NCBI GenBank assembly: GCA_951230915.1
Contig: OX579635.1
Span: 48,794,001 to 48,858,000, forward strand
DNA: 64,000 bases
Source of the DNA: Antitrichia curtipendula
Lineage: Eukaryota > Streptophyta > Bryopsida > Hypnales > Leucodontaceae
Direction of reading: 5' to 3'
Both the position numbers and the translations under genes were made by a program. Positions 54,271-64,000 of this stretch are shown in pieces (the stretch's first letter is position 1; each line of letters begins with the position of its first letter). The notes below the pieces were generated by a model. That model had not been told where the DNA came from and searched no databases. It worked only from the letters and a program-made list of their open reading frames with translations.

Positions 54271-55518
54271 GTTCATAGAATTCAACATAAGGCATGCACC
54301 GCCTCAACTTAGGTAATTAATCTTTTACTTCCATTTCATCATTCACATCCAACCCTATTTGTAGTCCAATTTGGACAACGCTTCCACGCTTGCTCTAAAA
54401 TTCTAAAAAATCAACTCATTCATCATGCATTCGTAGATTCCAGTATCACAAGCCATTAACATGAAATCATATAGTACCCCTCCAAATCAACAAGTTTAGG
54501 AAAGGTGCAATAAACATTGCAATTTAAAACAAGTAGGATAGCTAAGAAAAATAGAACCTTGAATTCCACAGAAGACTACCGGCCACAAAAATGACCACCG
54601 TCACTTTGATTTGCTCCAAATGGGGCAAGTTTAGGCTTCATAGAAAGTCACTTTCTACCTGCACAATCCCACCAATTTTGGATCAAGAACGAAGAATTGG
54701 CGGAGAGAGGTTTGCTGCCGCGAGAAATTTAAAGCCGCAACTTTGGAGGGCGAGATCTAACAAACTACAAAGGCAATGCAGCTGACTTTGAGGCACACCA
54801 CCCCTCCAAAATTCAGCTCCATCCAGCTTGTCAATCTTCTGCAATCTTCCGTCAAAGTTGTTGATCTCCTTCGAATCTCAAAAAACCCTTATTTTCTTCT
54901 ATCTTTCTATCTACTTTTCCATCTGACCTAAATAAACTCATTTCTCTTCATTCATTTTTTCACCAACAACTGGACCTACTTCAACAAATTGTCCTACATC
55001 CTCAACATTCTTTAAAAAAAAAACACATACACACAATGATTTGCAAAAAAGAGAGAGAGAACTTGGAACCCTAATTTTGCTAATACCCCCACTTCTAACG
55101 GATTCCCTTTTCTAATTTTGATCATCCATCACTACTTTTACTGTAAAAACGTTAACTTAGTGTGAAACGTGCCAAATGAGTGAAAACTGCATTAGTTTGG
55201 TGCAAATTGTGCCAATTTAGTGCAAACCCCTCTAAATTACTATTTTTTCCCTAATTTTGTTGTTTTTATTCTATTTTAGTAATATATTTAGTGAGTCATT
55301 TAGAGTGATCCATTGGCAAATGCTCTCGGTGACTAACAATCACATTAGTACTTGTAACTTATCATAACTTATTATTATTTTTTATTTTCAATTAATTTTT
55401 ATAAATGAATTGGATTTTTATTAACTTTATTAAAACAATTTTTGTTAAATGTTTAGTCTCCAACAAGGTTGTGTTCATACCTTGATGCCGGACAAATCAA
55501 CCCATGATTGGATGGTCT
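54271..55518. other. Gene-less stretch
   Basis: AT-rich with CT-rich segments (54800-55080). A 64-codon frame at 54591-54785 has no recognisable features. Nothing supported. Confidence 0.4.
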
Positions 55519-55963
55519 TTAATCCTTAAAGAACAAGCCTACAACCATGGAAATCATCCCTTTTGACATTGTGTAAATAGTTGGTTTAATAAATTCCTAA
55601 AGCACTCATTAGAAGTCAAACTACTACCCTTTTCATGCAATATTCCAAGGATGAATAGATGCACTTCTATCCTACATACAAAGATTCTCTCTCATTCATT
55701 GACTAAGAAATGACCATAGCATCGCATATAGTTAACCCAGGGAGGGGAGCCAACAAGCTTACACCCACAAAACATAGTCCAAACACCCCTTTCTTACAGT
55801 ACCAAGAACATGAATGTCTGGAAATCTCACCGTAACAACCAAACCAAACCAACTCGTTTGATGGATGGATGGATTCCAAGGATGAACATTTGCACTCCTG
55901 TCCTACACAAAAGGATTGTCATCCTTCGGACACTTAGTGTCCGCGGCATCCTTCTTGCGTTAA
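55519..55963. mobile_element. Two degenerate short TTAA elements
   Basis: 55519-55735 runs from TTAA-TCCTTAAAGAACAAG to a GTTAACCC junction with the family core CCAAGGATGAATAGATGCACT. 55870-55963 is a 3' fragment with CCAAGGATGAACATTTGCACT and TCCTACACAAAAGGATTG ending in TTAA. Confidence 0.55.
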
Positions 55964-56642
55964 TCCCAACTCCGTAACACATGCAAATAGCGGAGTAGAT
56001 ATTGCGAGGTTCACCCGATCGTAGTGGACCACATTAATTTATGACCCACTGCAATTGAAACATCAACAGTAGATACTACGTTTGCTGTGGCAGAGTCCAT
56101 CGAGGAAAGGCAAACAAAAATTCTGTGCGCTTGACCTCGATTCGAGCAATAATTAGACACCCACAAAAGATGCCAGTTTTTATGGACAGACTGAACACAG
56201 TGAACGGTGTCCTATGATCAACATGTATGATATATTTCTACTGGAAGACCTGCCCTCATTCTAATCAATTAAGAGGTAGACCTCCGCTAACGATTAATCT
56301 AAAGAGCTATGTCCCGCGAGAATAAAGGACGAGCACCCCATTTGACTGGCTCACGAAGCAGAGTGTAACTTCTGAAATTGCTGGCATCTATATAATAGGG
56401 GGAATGCTACCTCCTAGTACCTTCAATGAAATACAGTGCCGGCATATATCTGTGGTATCGATGTACACCAAGGAAGTGCATGATGCAATTCTTCTAATGG
56501 ATGTCCCAGATTCTCCGAATAATGTAAGCATGTAGCAAGAGAATGCGAGGAACGTTACCACGTGGGGTGCATAAACACCGCTTCTCGTAGAGCATCTACG
56601 CCATGAGCAGGCATTGGGCCCTTCGACAGACTTTTAACTTGC
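55964..56642. other. 3' flank of the EF-G gene
   Basis: No repeat or gene recognised; likely contains the EF-G 3' UTR at its right side. Confidence 0.45.
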
Positions 56643-59600
56643 TTACAAAGCAACTCTTTTGTTTGTGTACTCCTTCACCAGGACTGCTTGCGCTTCTTGG
56701 GGCACAGCACCATGCTGATAATACTCCATTGTGAATTCTCCCTTACCCTGTCAACAGGGATGGTCATCTGTGTTTTGAAATCGCCTTTGTGGTTTCCAAG
56801 ATAAAAGGGTGTCACGACAAAAACGAGTCCAAACTGAATGAGACGTAAATTGACTACAGGAAGGCCAAAGTTGTGTGCTCGGACGTGTACCTGTGTCATG
56901 GAGCGCAATCCAGTCGAATAGCCAAACATGTTGTTCAAAGGTACCTATCCGACATCAAATATAATATTACTGATTGAAAACTTCCCGAGAGGTATTCCAT
57001 GGCACGTTACAAAATGATCGCTTAAATATCCAGAATGGATGTTGATCAGGAAAGATATTGTACCTAAGAGGACAGAAAAGTGCAGGAAGAGCAGAAACGA
57101 AATCAATGCACAACTTTCGTACTCTAGAAATTCTACAACTCAATTGGTTCAAATATAATAAAGTAAATTCCAGTAAATGGTACAAAGTTAAGGTCTACAT
57201 TGGAGCTCACGGCCCAAGGAAGATACATGATGGTACAAACACCTAAAAAAGGAGTAAAAGACTAGTTGGGTCAGATGCTCACATGTGCCAAGACAACAGC
57301 ATCGTCGCCCTCTTGGTCGCTACCTACAATAATGCCTTTCCTCCTGTCACAATGTCCATGATGACAGCAGCTGATGAGCTCACTAGTTTCATGTCTCAAA
57401 GCATCACAAGATTGGACTACTTCTACAGCTTTGCAATCACTCTGAGCTTTTACCAAAAGGATCAAAACAGAAAACAGAAACCCAGTCTAGATCTAATTTC
57501 AACAAATATCAGACGAGCAAAAGATGGCAGAAATAGTCTTCTCAATGCAGCATATGTGAAAGTGAGCGAAACAAGAAATGCTAGAAAGCATACCTGTTGA
57601 TATCCCCAATAATTCCACCCTGGAACTCTACAGGAGCTCTAAGCTCCACAAGCATGACCGGCTCTAGAATAACAGGCTTTGCTGCCGCGTAACACTGAAA
57701 CACAAGAAGCAGCAACTACATCAGAACTCATGAGATCTTTTTACCCTCCAAGCTATTCAGGTTTCACGAGTATTAGGACACAACAACATTCAGTATTAAA
57801 CAATACGCAAATGATCGTTAGAAATTGTAACTTAAGCGGCGTAAAAACTGCACCTGACGGAATGCATAAAGAGCAGCCAGCTTGAATGCCAGTTCACTGG
57901 AGTCTACAGCGTGTGAGGCACCATCAGTCAAAACCACTCGCAAATTCTCCACAGGATGACCGATCAAAGCCCCTCTGCACAGCCAAGAATGAGTCAATGC
58001 ACCAATCAGAAGTAGCTCATAAAAGTAGCATAAGAATTAAAATCCAAATCAATTGAAGCCCAAACTACAGCAAGGAAATGGACGATGAATATGACATTGC
58101 CTCTGACCAAGTCTTTTGTCGAATAATTCACCATACAAGAAAATTGATACATGTGATAATAGCATAAAAACCAGCGTCCCTATTACCTGAGATTCCTACT
58201 TAGGTAATGAGCACTGAACAATCCACTCAGAAATAATAAAAGAGAAAGTTGGACATACGAGTTGCTAGCTTCAATAAAGCCTTTTTCGATAGCCGCAATA
58301 AATTGAGAGGGGACAGCTTGCCCGACCATCATATTCTCGAACTCAAATTTCTTCTCACTTGCTTCAGGTAGGGGTTCAATGTAACTATCCAGCAAACACA
58401 AAACCAACGCAGTAAATGAAAATGTCAACGTACCACTATTATGAAACAAAGAAATCTACACAGCAAAGACGATCAAAGTAATCAGAGTCAAAATAAAAAG
58501 TTTCCTCATATACCCGGTAACGCGACCATATTGGCCCTGTCCACCACTTTGCTTCCGATGGAGATAATCGAACTCTGCGCGCTGGGTTATGGTCTCCCTA
58601 AAGTTCACTTGAGGCTTTCCCACTACGGCATCTACCTGCAGAGAAGTGAGTAAATTGATATCTTCTTCGAAACACTAAACTACCTGAAAGAGTTCCTCTC
58701 ATATGTGCATTGCAATAGAGTGGGCGGCTATCAGCTTTATGATTTAAAATCATAACCAAACACTCATGAGCCTTGGTGGTATTGCCAACAAGCTTTAAAG
58801 ACAATGCAGGAGAGGGTGCATTGAGGGCATGAAATAGGGGCAAAAACCTTGTATTCGCGGCGAATGCGTTCAACATATATGTCGAGATGTAGTTCTCCCA
58901 TTCCAGAAATAATGGTCTGCAAAAAAACGACCAACCTCCTCAGACACATCCTCTCACAATAAATATGCAACTCACAGACCAAAAGCATTCTTGCTTTGTA
59001 ATAGTTAAGGGAGTTGTACATATCACAACACCTCTAATGTTCACGGAGTAAGAAGAAACCAATCAGCAAATCGACTTACCTGTCCACTGTCTGGATCCAA
59101 GCTGACTCGAAATGTTGGATCCTCTTTCTGAAACCGATTTAAAGCCTTTGAAAACTATCAACCCACAATAAAATAACAACATGAGTTCTACTTCAAATGG
59201 ATGCATGGGATTAAGGCTGTCTCGTTACTTAAGGTGCCCGAAATTGAATCATAATTTAGTTTTGCATCTCATCAAGCTTTCCAAATGGCTTTGTCTTTCT
59301 CGAAAATTGGAAGGATGAACAGACCTGAGGGCCCACATCTTTTGAGGCAGGAGCAATGGCAAGTGACATCACAGGCTCTGGAACATTCATTGATGTCATG
59401 GTATACTTCACAGATCCATCCGTAAAAGTGTCACCGGAAGAACATTCTACACCAAAAACAGCAACAATTTCTCCAGCGCGGGCCTCTTGGATGTCCTGAG
59501 ATACAACTCACAAAGGTAATGCTAAGAACAGACACATAACGACAGTAACAATTTAGTGCATAACAAGAGCAAAAACTGCTCATAAGTTCCGAAAACTCCC

Positions 59601-62600
59601 CAAAATCAAGTTTTATTCGTCAGTAAATGAGAGACGCCAACTAACCTCCATATCATCAGAATGCATTCGCACTAGCCTGGGCACTTTCACTTTTCTGCCC
59701 GTGGTAGAGTTGATGATAAAGTCACCCCTTCGCATTGTCCCCTCATACATCCTGCGAAATTGATAATAACGTCGATCAAATTGATCCATTTAACGCTAAC
59801 TTATGATAATAATGAAAAGACACTGAACTAATCGTCTGCAAGATAATAAGAACTAAAAAGATCTCACAATAATAAAAGGTCACATTTAAAACTCTCGGGC
59901 AATCAAGTGACAAAACAACAAAATACGCATAAATGAGGAATGCCTCGTACATGCAAGGCTCCACACTCACTAAAATGAACACACAGTCGGGATGGGCCCT
60001 GATAAAACAGCAAGGCAACTGGCATCACTGTATGCAAAGCGACCCAGTGAGGTCTCAGACAATATTGCACACCTCAGGTATGTAAGTTGGCCAAAACGTC
60101 CTTCTTCCAGTTTGAAAGCCAGTGCGACAAGCTTACCATCTGGAGATCCAGTGAGTTCCACCTACAAAAAAGGATATCATTTTACTGACAACAAAATTGC
60201 AGAACAATAAAGTGCCACAGTGGAGACCACAATGAACAAAACGAGACAGGGTCACGCAAAACTAGAGCTTCTCAACACAGATCATGAAAATAGACAACGC
60301 ATTGAGTGTATACACGTAAATTCCTGAAAGTCATACCCAAAGAACACAACACAGGATTGCAAACTCTGTACACGAAAGAATTGCTGTCTACTGCAGTCAG
60401 ACATCGCCATTGCAGATGAAAGTGTGTAAATTTACCTTTTCTTCCTTCTTGTTCTGATCAAGCGCACAATTGCTAACCTCTAGTGGATTGGGCAAATACT
60501 CCACAACACCATCTAAAAGAAGTTGAACTCCCTGTAAAAGCAAGCCCTACATCGAATTAGAGCATTATCTAGCACAAATAGCAACAATCACCAACTTGAA
60601 CTCAAATACCAATGACTGTCCAATGAGCCCAATGAGCCCAAGGACGAGGACGAGGACAAGTTAGCAAAAGGACGAGGACATCTTGCTGATTTTGATAGTC
60701 TGTGAATAGACCATCAATATTGATTCTCTTATCCAACTTACCATGATACCAATGTCAACCATAGACAATTTTAGAAACCCCTGCCACGTAACGAATCCAC
60801 AACGAATGCAACAGGAATGATTTCATACCTTGTTCTTAAATGCACTACCCATAAATACAGGTATAAAGTGCAGGTTAAGAGTGGCTCGTCGCACTGCACC
60901 CTACAAGTACAAAATGTTTATCTCAATATCAGATTAACATTTTGTTATAACAAATTCCCCAAAGAAGTGCAAAATGTATCCAAGACACAGAGCAACACAT
61001 AATATTTACTTCTCCGTGCACAGGCATGTCACTAAAGTGGATGAATAGTCAATACGTAGAGCTGAAAAGCTAGGACAGCCAAGGCTAAAATTCAAGATAG
61101 ATACATAAAAGAAAGGCAATTTCAAAACCTACCGAAAGAACAGCAGCCGTGATTGGTTGGTCGTTGAGAAATAAATCTGCCAACTCATCATCCACCTCTG
61201 AAACAGACTCAATAAGCTCCCGCCTTTTCTCAGCCACTTCTGCTGCAATCTCACTTGGAATGTCTCCCTTCAGCACTTTCTCTCTGTATTTGCAAAAGAC
61301 ACGTAATCCAGAAGCTGAGTTATATAAAAGCTTTACTGAGTACTCAACACTCAATAAGATGACAATAGCAATAAAGGTATATGAGATGAGCAACACATTT
61401 ATAGAACATCGCCCAGCAAGAGCATCTTGATTTCCTAGCACAAGACATACCCATGAGCACCCTGAAAGTAGTAGGCTTGATTGTGGACGAGGTCAACGAG
61501 GCCCTTAATTTGGTCTTCCAACCCGATGGGATATTGAATTGCTGAACAATTGTGTTTCAACTTATTCCTCACCTGCATCCCATTCGAAAAACTGGAAATT
61601 CATATTACATACTTGACGACACATGGTACGTTTATATTCTGGACAAAGCACAGCAATGGTGAACAGACTGACTAGCTAACAAAAGTGATGGAACTCCCAA
61701 CATGTCAGCATAACACTCAAAAGCAGTAGTATGATCATGCTTCGAAGAAAAATAACCTGATCAATAACTTTCCAAGGATCTGCTCCTGATCGATCCAATT
61801 TATTGATAAAGGCAACGCGTGGAACATTGTATCGCCTCATTTGCCGATCAACTGTAATGGATTGACTTTGCACGCCACCCACACTACAAAGAACGAGCAC
61901 CGCTCCGTCAAGCACGCGAAGAGCTCTTTCCACTTCAATTGTGAAATCGACGTGACCCGGCGTATCGATGATGTTGATCTGTGCCCCACCAGAATATACA
62001 GAACTTTTATCAATAATGCGTCTGAGAAATACATGGCACGTAGGAATGTAAATCGGCGCAAATAAGGAGAAGTCATTGACAGTTTCTGCTACACCCTTCA
62101 CAAAGCATCAACCAGAGAAATTCCAAAATGCAGCACTAGTTCCGAACTCATGCGATGTCACAAGTTCTCCACCCAAAAGTCGGCAATCATGTACTTCACA
62201 GTATGCAGCTTACACAAATCCACATAGTTTATGAATTCACTAACAAATGCATATAGAGTAGTCATTTGATACTAAATTTTTTTAAATCTGCTTGTCCCGG
62301 AGTAAAAATTTCTTGTAGCAGAACAGCAGCGCAAAGTATGAAACACACTCGACTGCAGAAACTATGTAATTAAAATTTGCCACTCTCTGTGTCACTAAAA
62401 CGCACCGATCGGAGCAGGATAAGAAATAAAATTTCCGGGTTACGATATCTCACACTCCTTAAATTTCTCATCTGCAGGTTAGAGAGATCATATCTAGAGC
62501 GCACAAGATATAATCAGTGAGAAAAAACTCAGCAGCAGGTCCACATGCCTATGTAAACCGTGCTCGGTGCACTATTTAACACGACTGGCAAAACCCTAGA

Positions 62601-63200
62601 GTATCAAGATTAAAATTTCTCACGATCTGAATCACCGATTGGAGCATGAAAAAAATAATTAAAAAAAAAATCCGAGTTACAACAGCTTTCCTTTCTCACT
62701 GCTCCTAAAATTTCTCTCTCCTCTGCAGGTTAGATATAACCAATTCCTGGCCATCTAGGGAAGCGAACCTGACTGTCACCCCAAGTACAGTATGTGGCAG
62801 CGGACTGAATGGTAATTCCCTTCTCCCGCTCCAGGTCCATTGAATCCATCTTGGCCCCAACGCCATCCTTCCCGCGCACCTCATGAATCTCATGAATCTT
62901 GCCCGTGTAAAATAGCACCCGCTCCGTCAGAGTCGTTTTCCCCGAATCAATGTGCGCCGAAATTCCGATGTTTCGGATCTTCTCCATACTCTCGCGCCAT
63001 GACTGCTCCCGCGTCTCGACAGGGTTCGCAACGCCGGCGAGATGGCGCCTCAGAAGGCCACAAGGGGTGAAATCGAAGCAGGGCCGAATGGAATGGCGAG
63101 GAGCGGAGGACCAGAGGGAGGAGGCGAGAGCAGGGTCATAAGAAACAGAGAGGGAGGAGCGCGAGAGGGCCAGGAGACGAGCCGTCGTGGCCCGCGCCAT
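56643..63200 (-). CDS. Elongation factor G, mitochondrial type (EF-G1)
   Basis: Eighteen exons: 63200-62769, 61978-61757, 61572-61451, 61283-61133, 60900-60829, 60531-60436, 60161-60073, 59751-59646, 59495-59325, 59154-59080, 58916-58848, 58635-58514, 58384-58259, 57974-57854, 57694-57594, 57343-57283, 56944-56891, 56747-56643. All GT..AG with matching phases; 764 residues. This translational GTPase moves tRNAs and mRNA through the ribosome. GTPase motifs: G1 AHIDSGKTT, switch [10 protein letters not shown]3 DTPGH, G4 NKLD, G5 GSAFKN. Later domains: EILKLEEG-type domain II ([13 protein letters not shown]), GMGELHLDI of domain [14 protein letters not shown] of domain IV, and [22 protein letters not shown] near the C-terminus. 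The first ~55 residues ([18 protein letters not shown]..) are Arg/Ser-rich with few acids, as in a mitochondrial presequence. The frame continues upstream but without another ATG before 63266. Confidence 0.95.
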
Positions 63201-64000
63201 CCCTGCTGTTAGCGCTGCAATGAAGCGGACTCTCGGAAATACAACGTCGTTACCAACGTGATGCAAATGCAGGGTTTAGGGTTTAAGGCCCGAATAACCC
63301 GAAGAGACCCGACCCGACCAGGTGAACATACCCGGCATGATATTACACCCTAATTGATTATCTGATGAGAGAGGTTACGAGCACCCCTCAGTCTTGATGA
63401 TGAAAACTGAACATGTTTTCTCCTGAAAGTAAGAGCCACCAAGTAAGGCCTCCCACTTCCAGGTTTTCTCAAAATCTTGCATAATAAACTCCAATTATTC
63501 ATCAAGTTTATTTAGCATTAATGTTAATTGTTGTGGGGAATATTACTTGGTATTTAACATTTTGATGTTTAGGGTTTATAGTAGCTTACTAGGATCAAAT
63601 CACTCAATGTTTCTAATGTGCTATGCCTCATCAAGTAGTAAGTGACAAGTGTCAGTAATTACACCCTAATTATCAAATTTGTAAATTTTAATGGGACCAC
63701 ACTAATTTACTTGATGGGCCAATTATTCACTAACATTAAATAACCATTGTGGTGTACCAAAAGTTACTCCCTACGATTCCAAATGATCTTCCAAAATGTT
63801 ACCAAATGTTGCGGATTAAGGCTGAAAATAATGTTATTTTCTCCAATTATGAGCTATAAATAGAGTTTGTAGTACTCTTATTGTCTTTAAATTTTTAGTT
63901 CCAAAATCCTTTTCAAAGTGTAGTTTCAAGGTCAGTGGTCAAAAGTGGAAATTTTGGAGCATTTTTAAGGAGCACCGTGGCCATTAGATTGTTCATTGTG
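63201..64000. promoter_or_regulatory. EF-G promoter region and AT-rich tail
   Basis: The first ~130 bases hold the EF-G 5' UTR and promoter, including the telo-box. Beyond 63330 the sequence is AT-rich with no gene, RNA or clear repeat recognised up to the window end. Confidence 0.45.
63271..63285 (-). promoter_or_regulatory. Telo-box upstream of EF-G
   Basis: On the gene strand TAAACCCTAAACCCT, containing two overlapping AAACCCTA cores, about 75 bases 5' of the ATG. Telo-boxes near the start are common in plant genes for the translation machinery. The position and class of gene fit; function here is inferred. Confidence 0.7.

Noticed and set aside
62730..63266. EF-G start at 63266
   Set aside because: The codon there is TTG; the first ATG in frame is at 63200 and begins a presequence-like segment.

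Overview
The window looks like a nuclear contig from a streptophyte plant, most likely a land plant outside the flowering plants (bryophyte or lycophyte grade). Evidence for a plant: spliceosomal introns with GT..AG borders, an RPA1 of the plant C/E type with CCHC zinc knuckles, a LISCL-class GRAS regulator, an aspartate aminotransferase with an N-terminal PTS2, and a telo-box next to the EF-G start. The lineage is an inference; no species is named. No rRNA, tRNA or CRISPR array was recognised.

Layout. 1-2.5 kb: 3' part of an RPA1 large-subunit gene (+). 3.5-13.5 kb: AT-rich repeat DNA with TTAA-flanked elements, a TIR element, a minisatellite and a dead hAT transposase. 13.5-25.7 kb: one 12.2-kb MULE-type DNA transposon with 14-bp direct repeats at its ends. 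It carries an intact DDE/SWIM transposase (+) and, divergently, a 10-exon gene (-). I reconstructed that gene as a fusion of a ParB/sulfiredoxin-like domain (DGNHR motif) with a beta-class N4/N6 DNA-methyltransferase-like domain. In this copy it is broken by one stop codon and one frameshift, but every splice phase still fits. 27.8-30.9 kb: LISCL-type GRAS gene (-), five exons. 31-46 kb: repeats (TTAA elements, Harbinger-like MITEs, foldback elements, an AT microsatellite). 46.7-52.2 kb: aspartate aminotransferase (-), 12 exons. 52.2-56.6 kb: intergenic repeats. 56.6-63.2 kb: mitochondrial-type elongation factor G (-), 18 exons. The tail is non-coding.

The host genes (RPA1, GRAS, AAT, EF-G) are unrelated housekeeping or regulatory genes that share no pathway. 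The coordinated system is the MULE: its two genes are divergent around a ~650-bp shared promoter. An intron of the ParB-methyltransferase gene carries an iterated palindrome, two introns carry long hairpins, and the element ends have GTGAGC-rich repeats. A transposon that carries its own ParB-like/DNA-methylase protein is the most interesting thing here.
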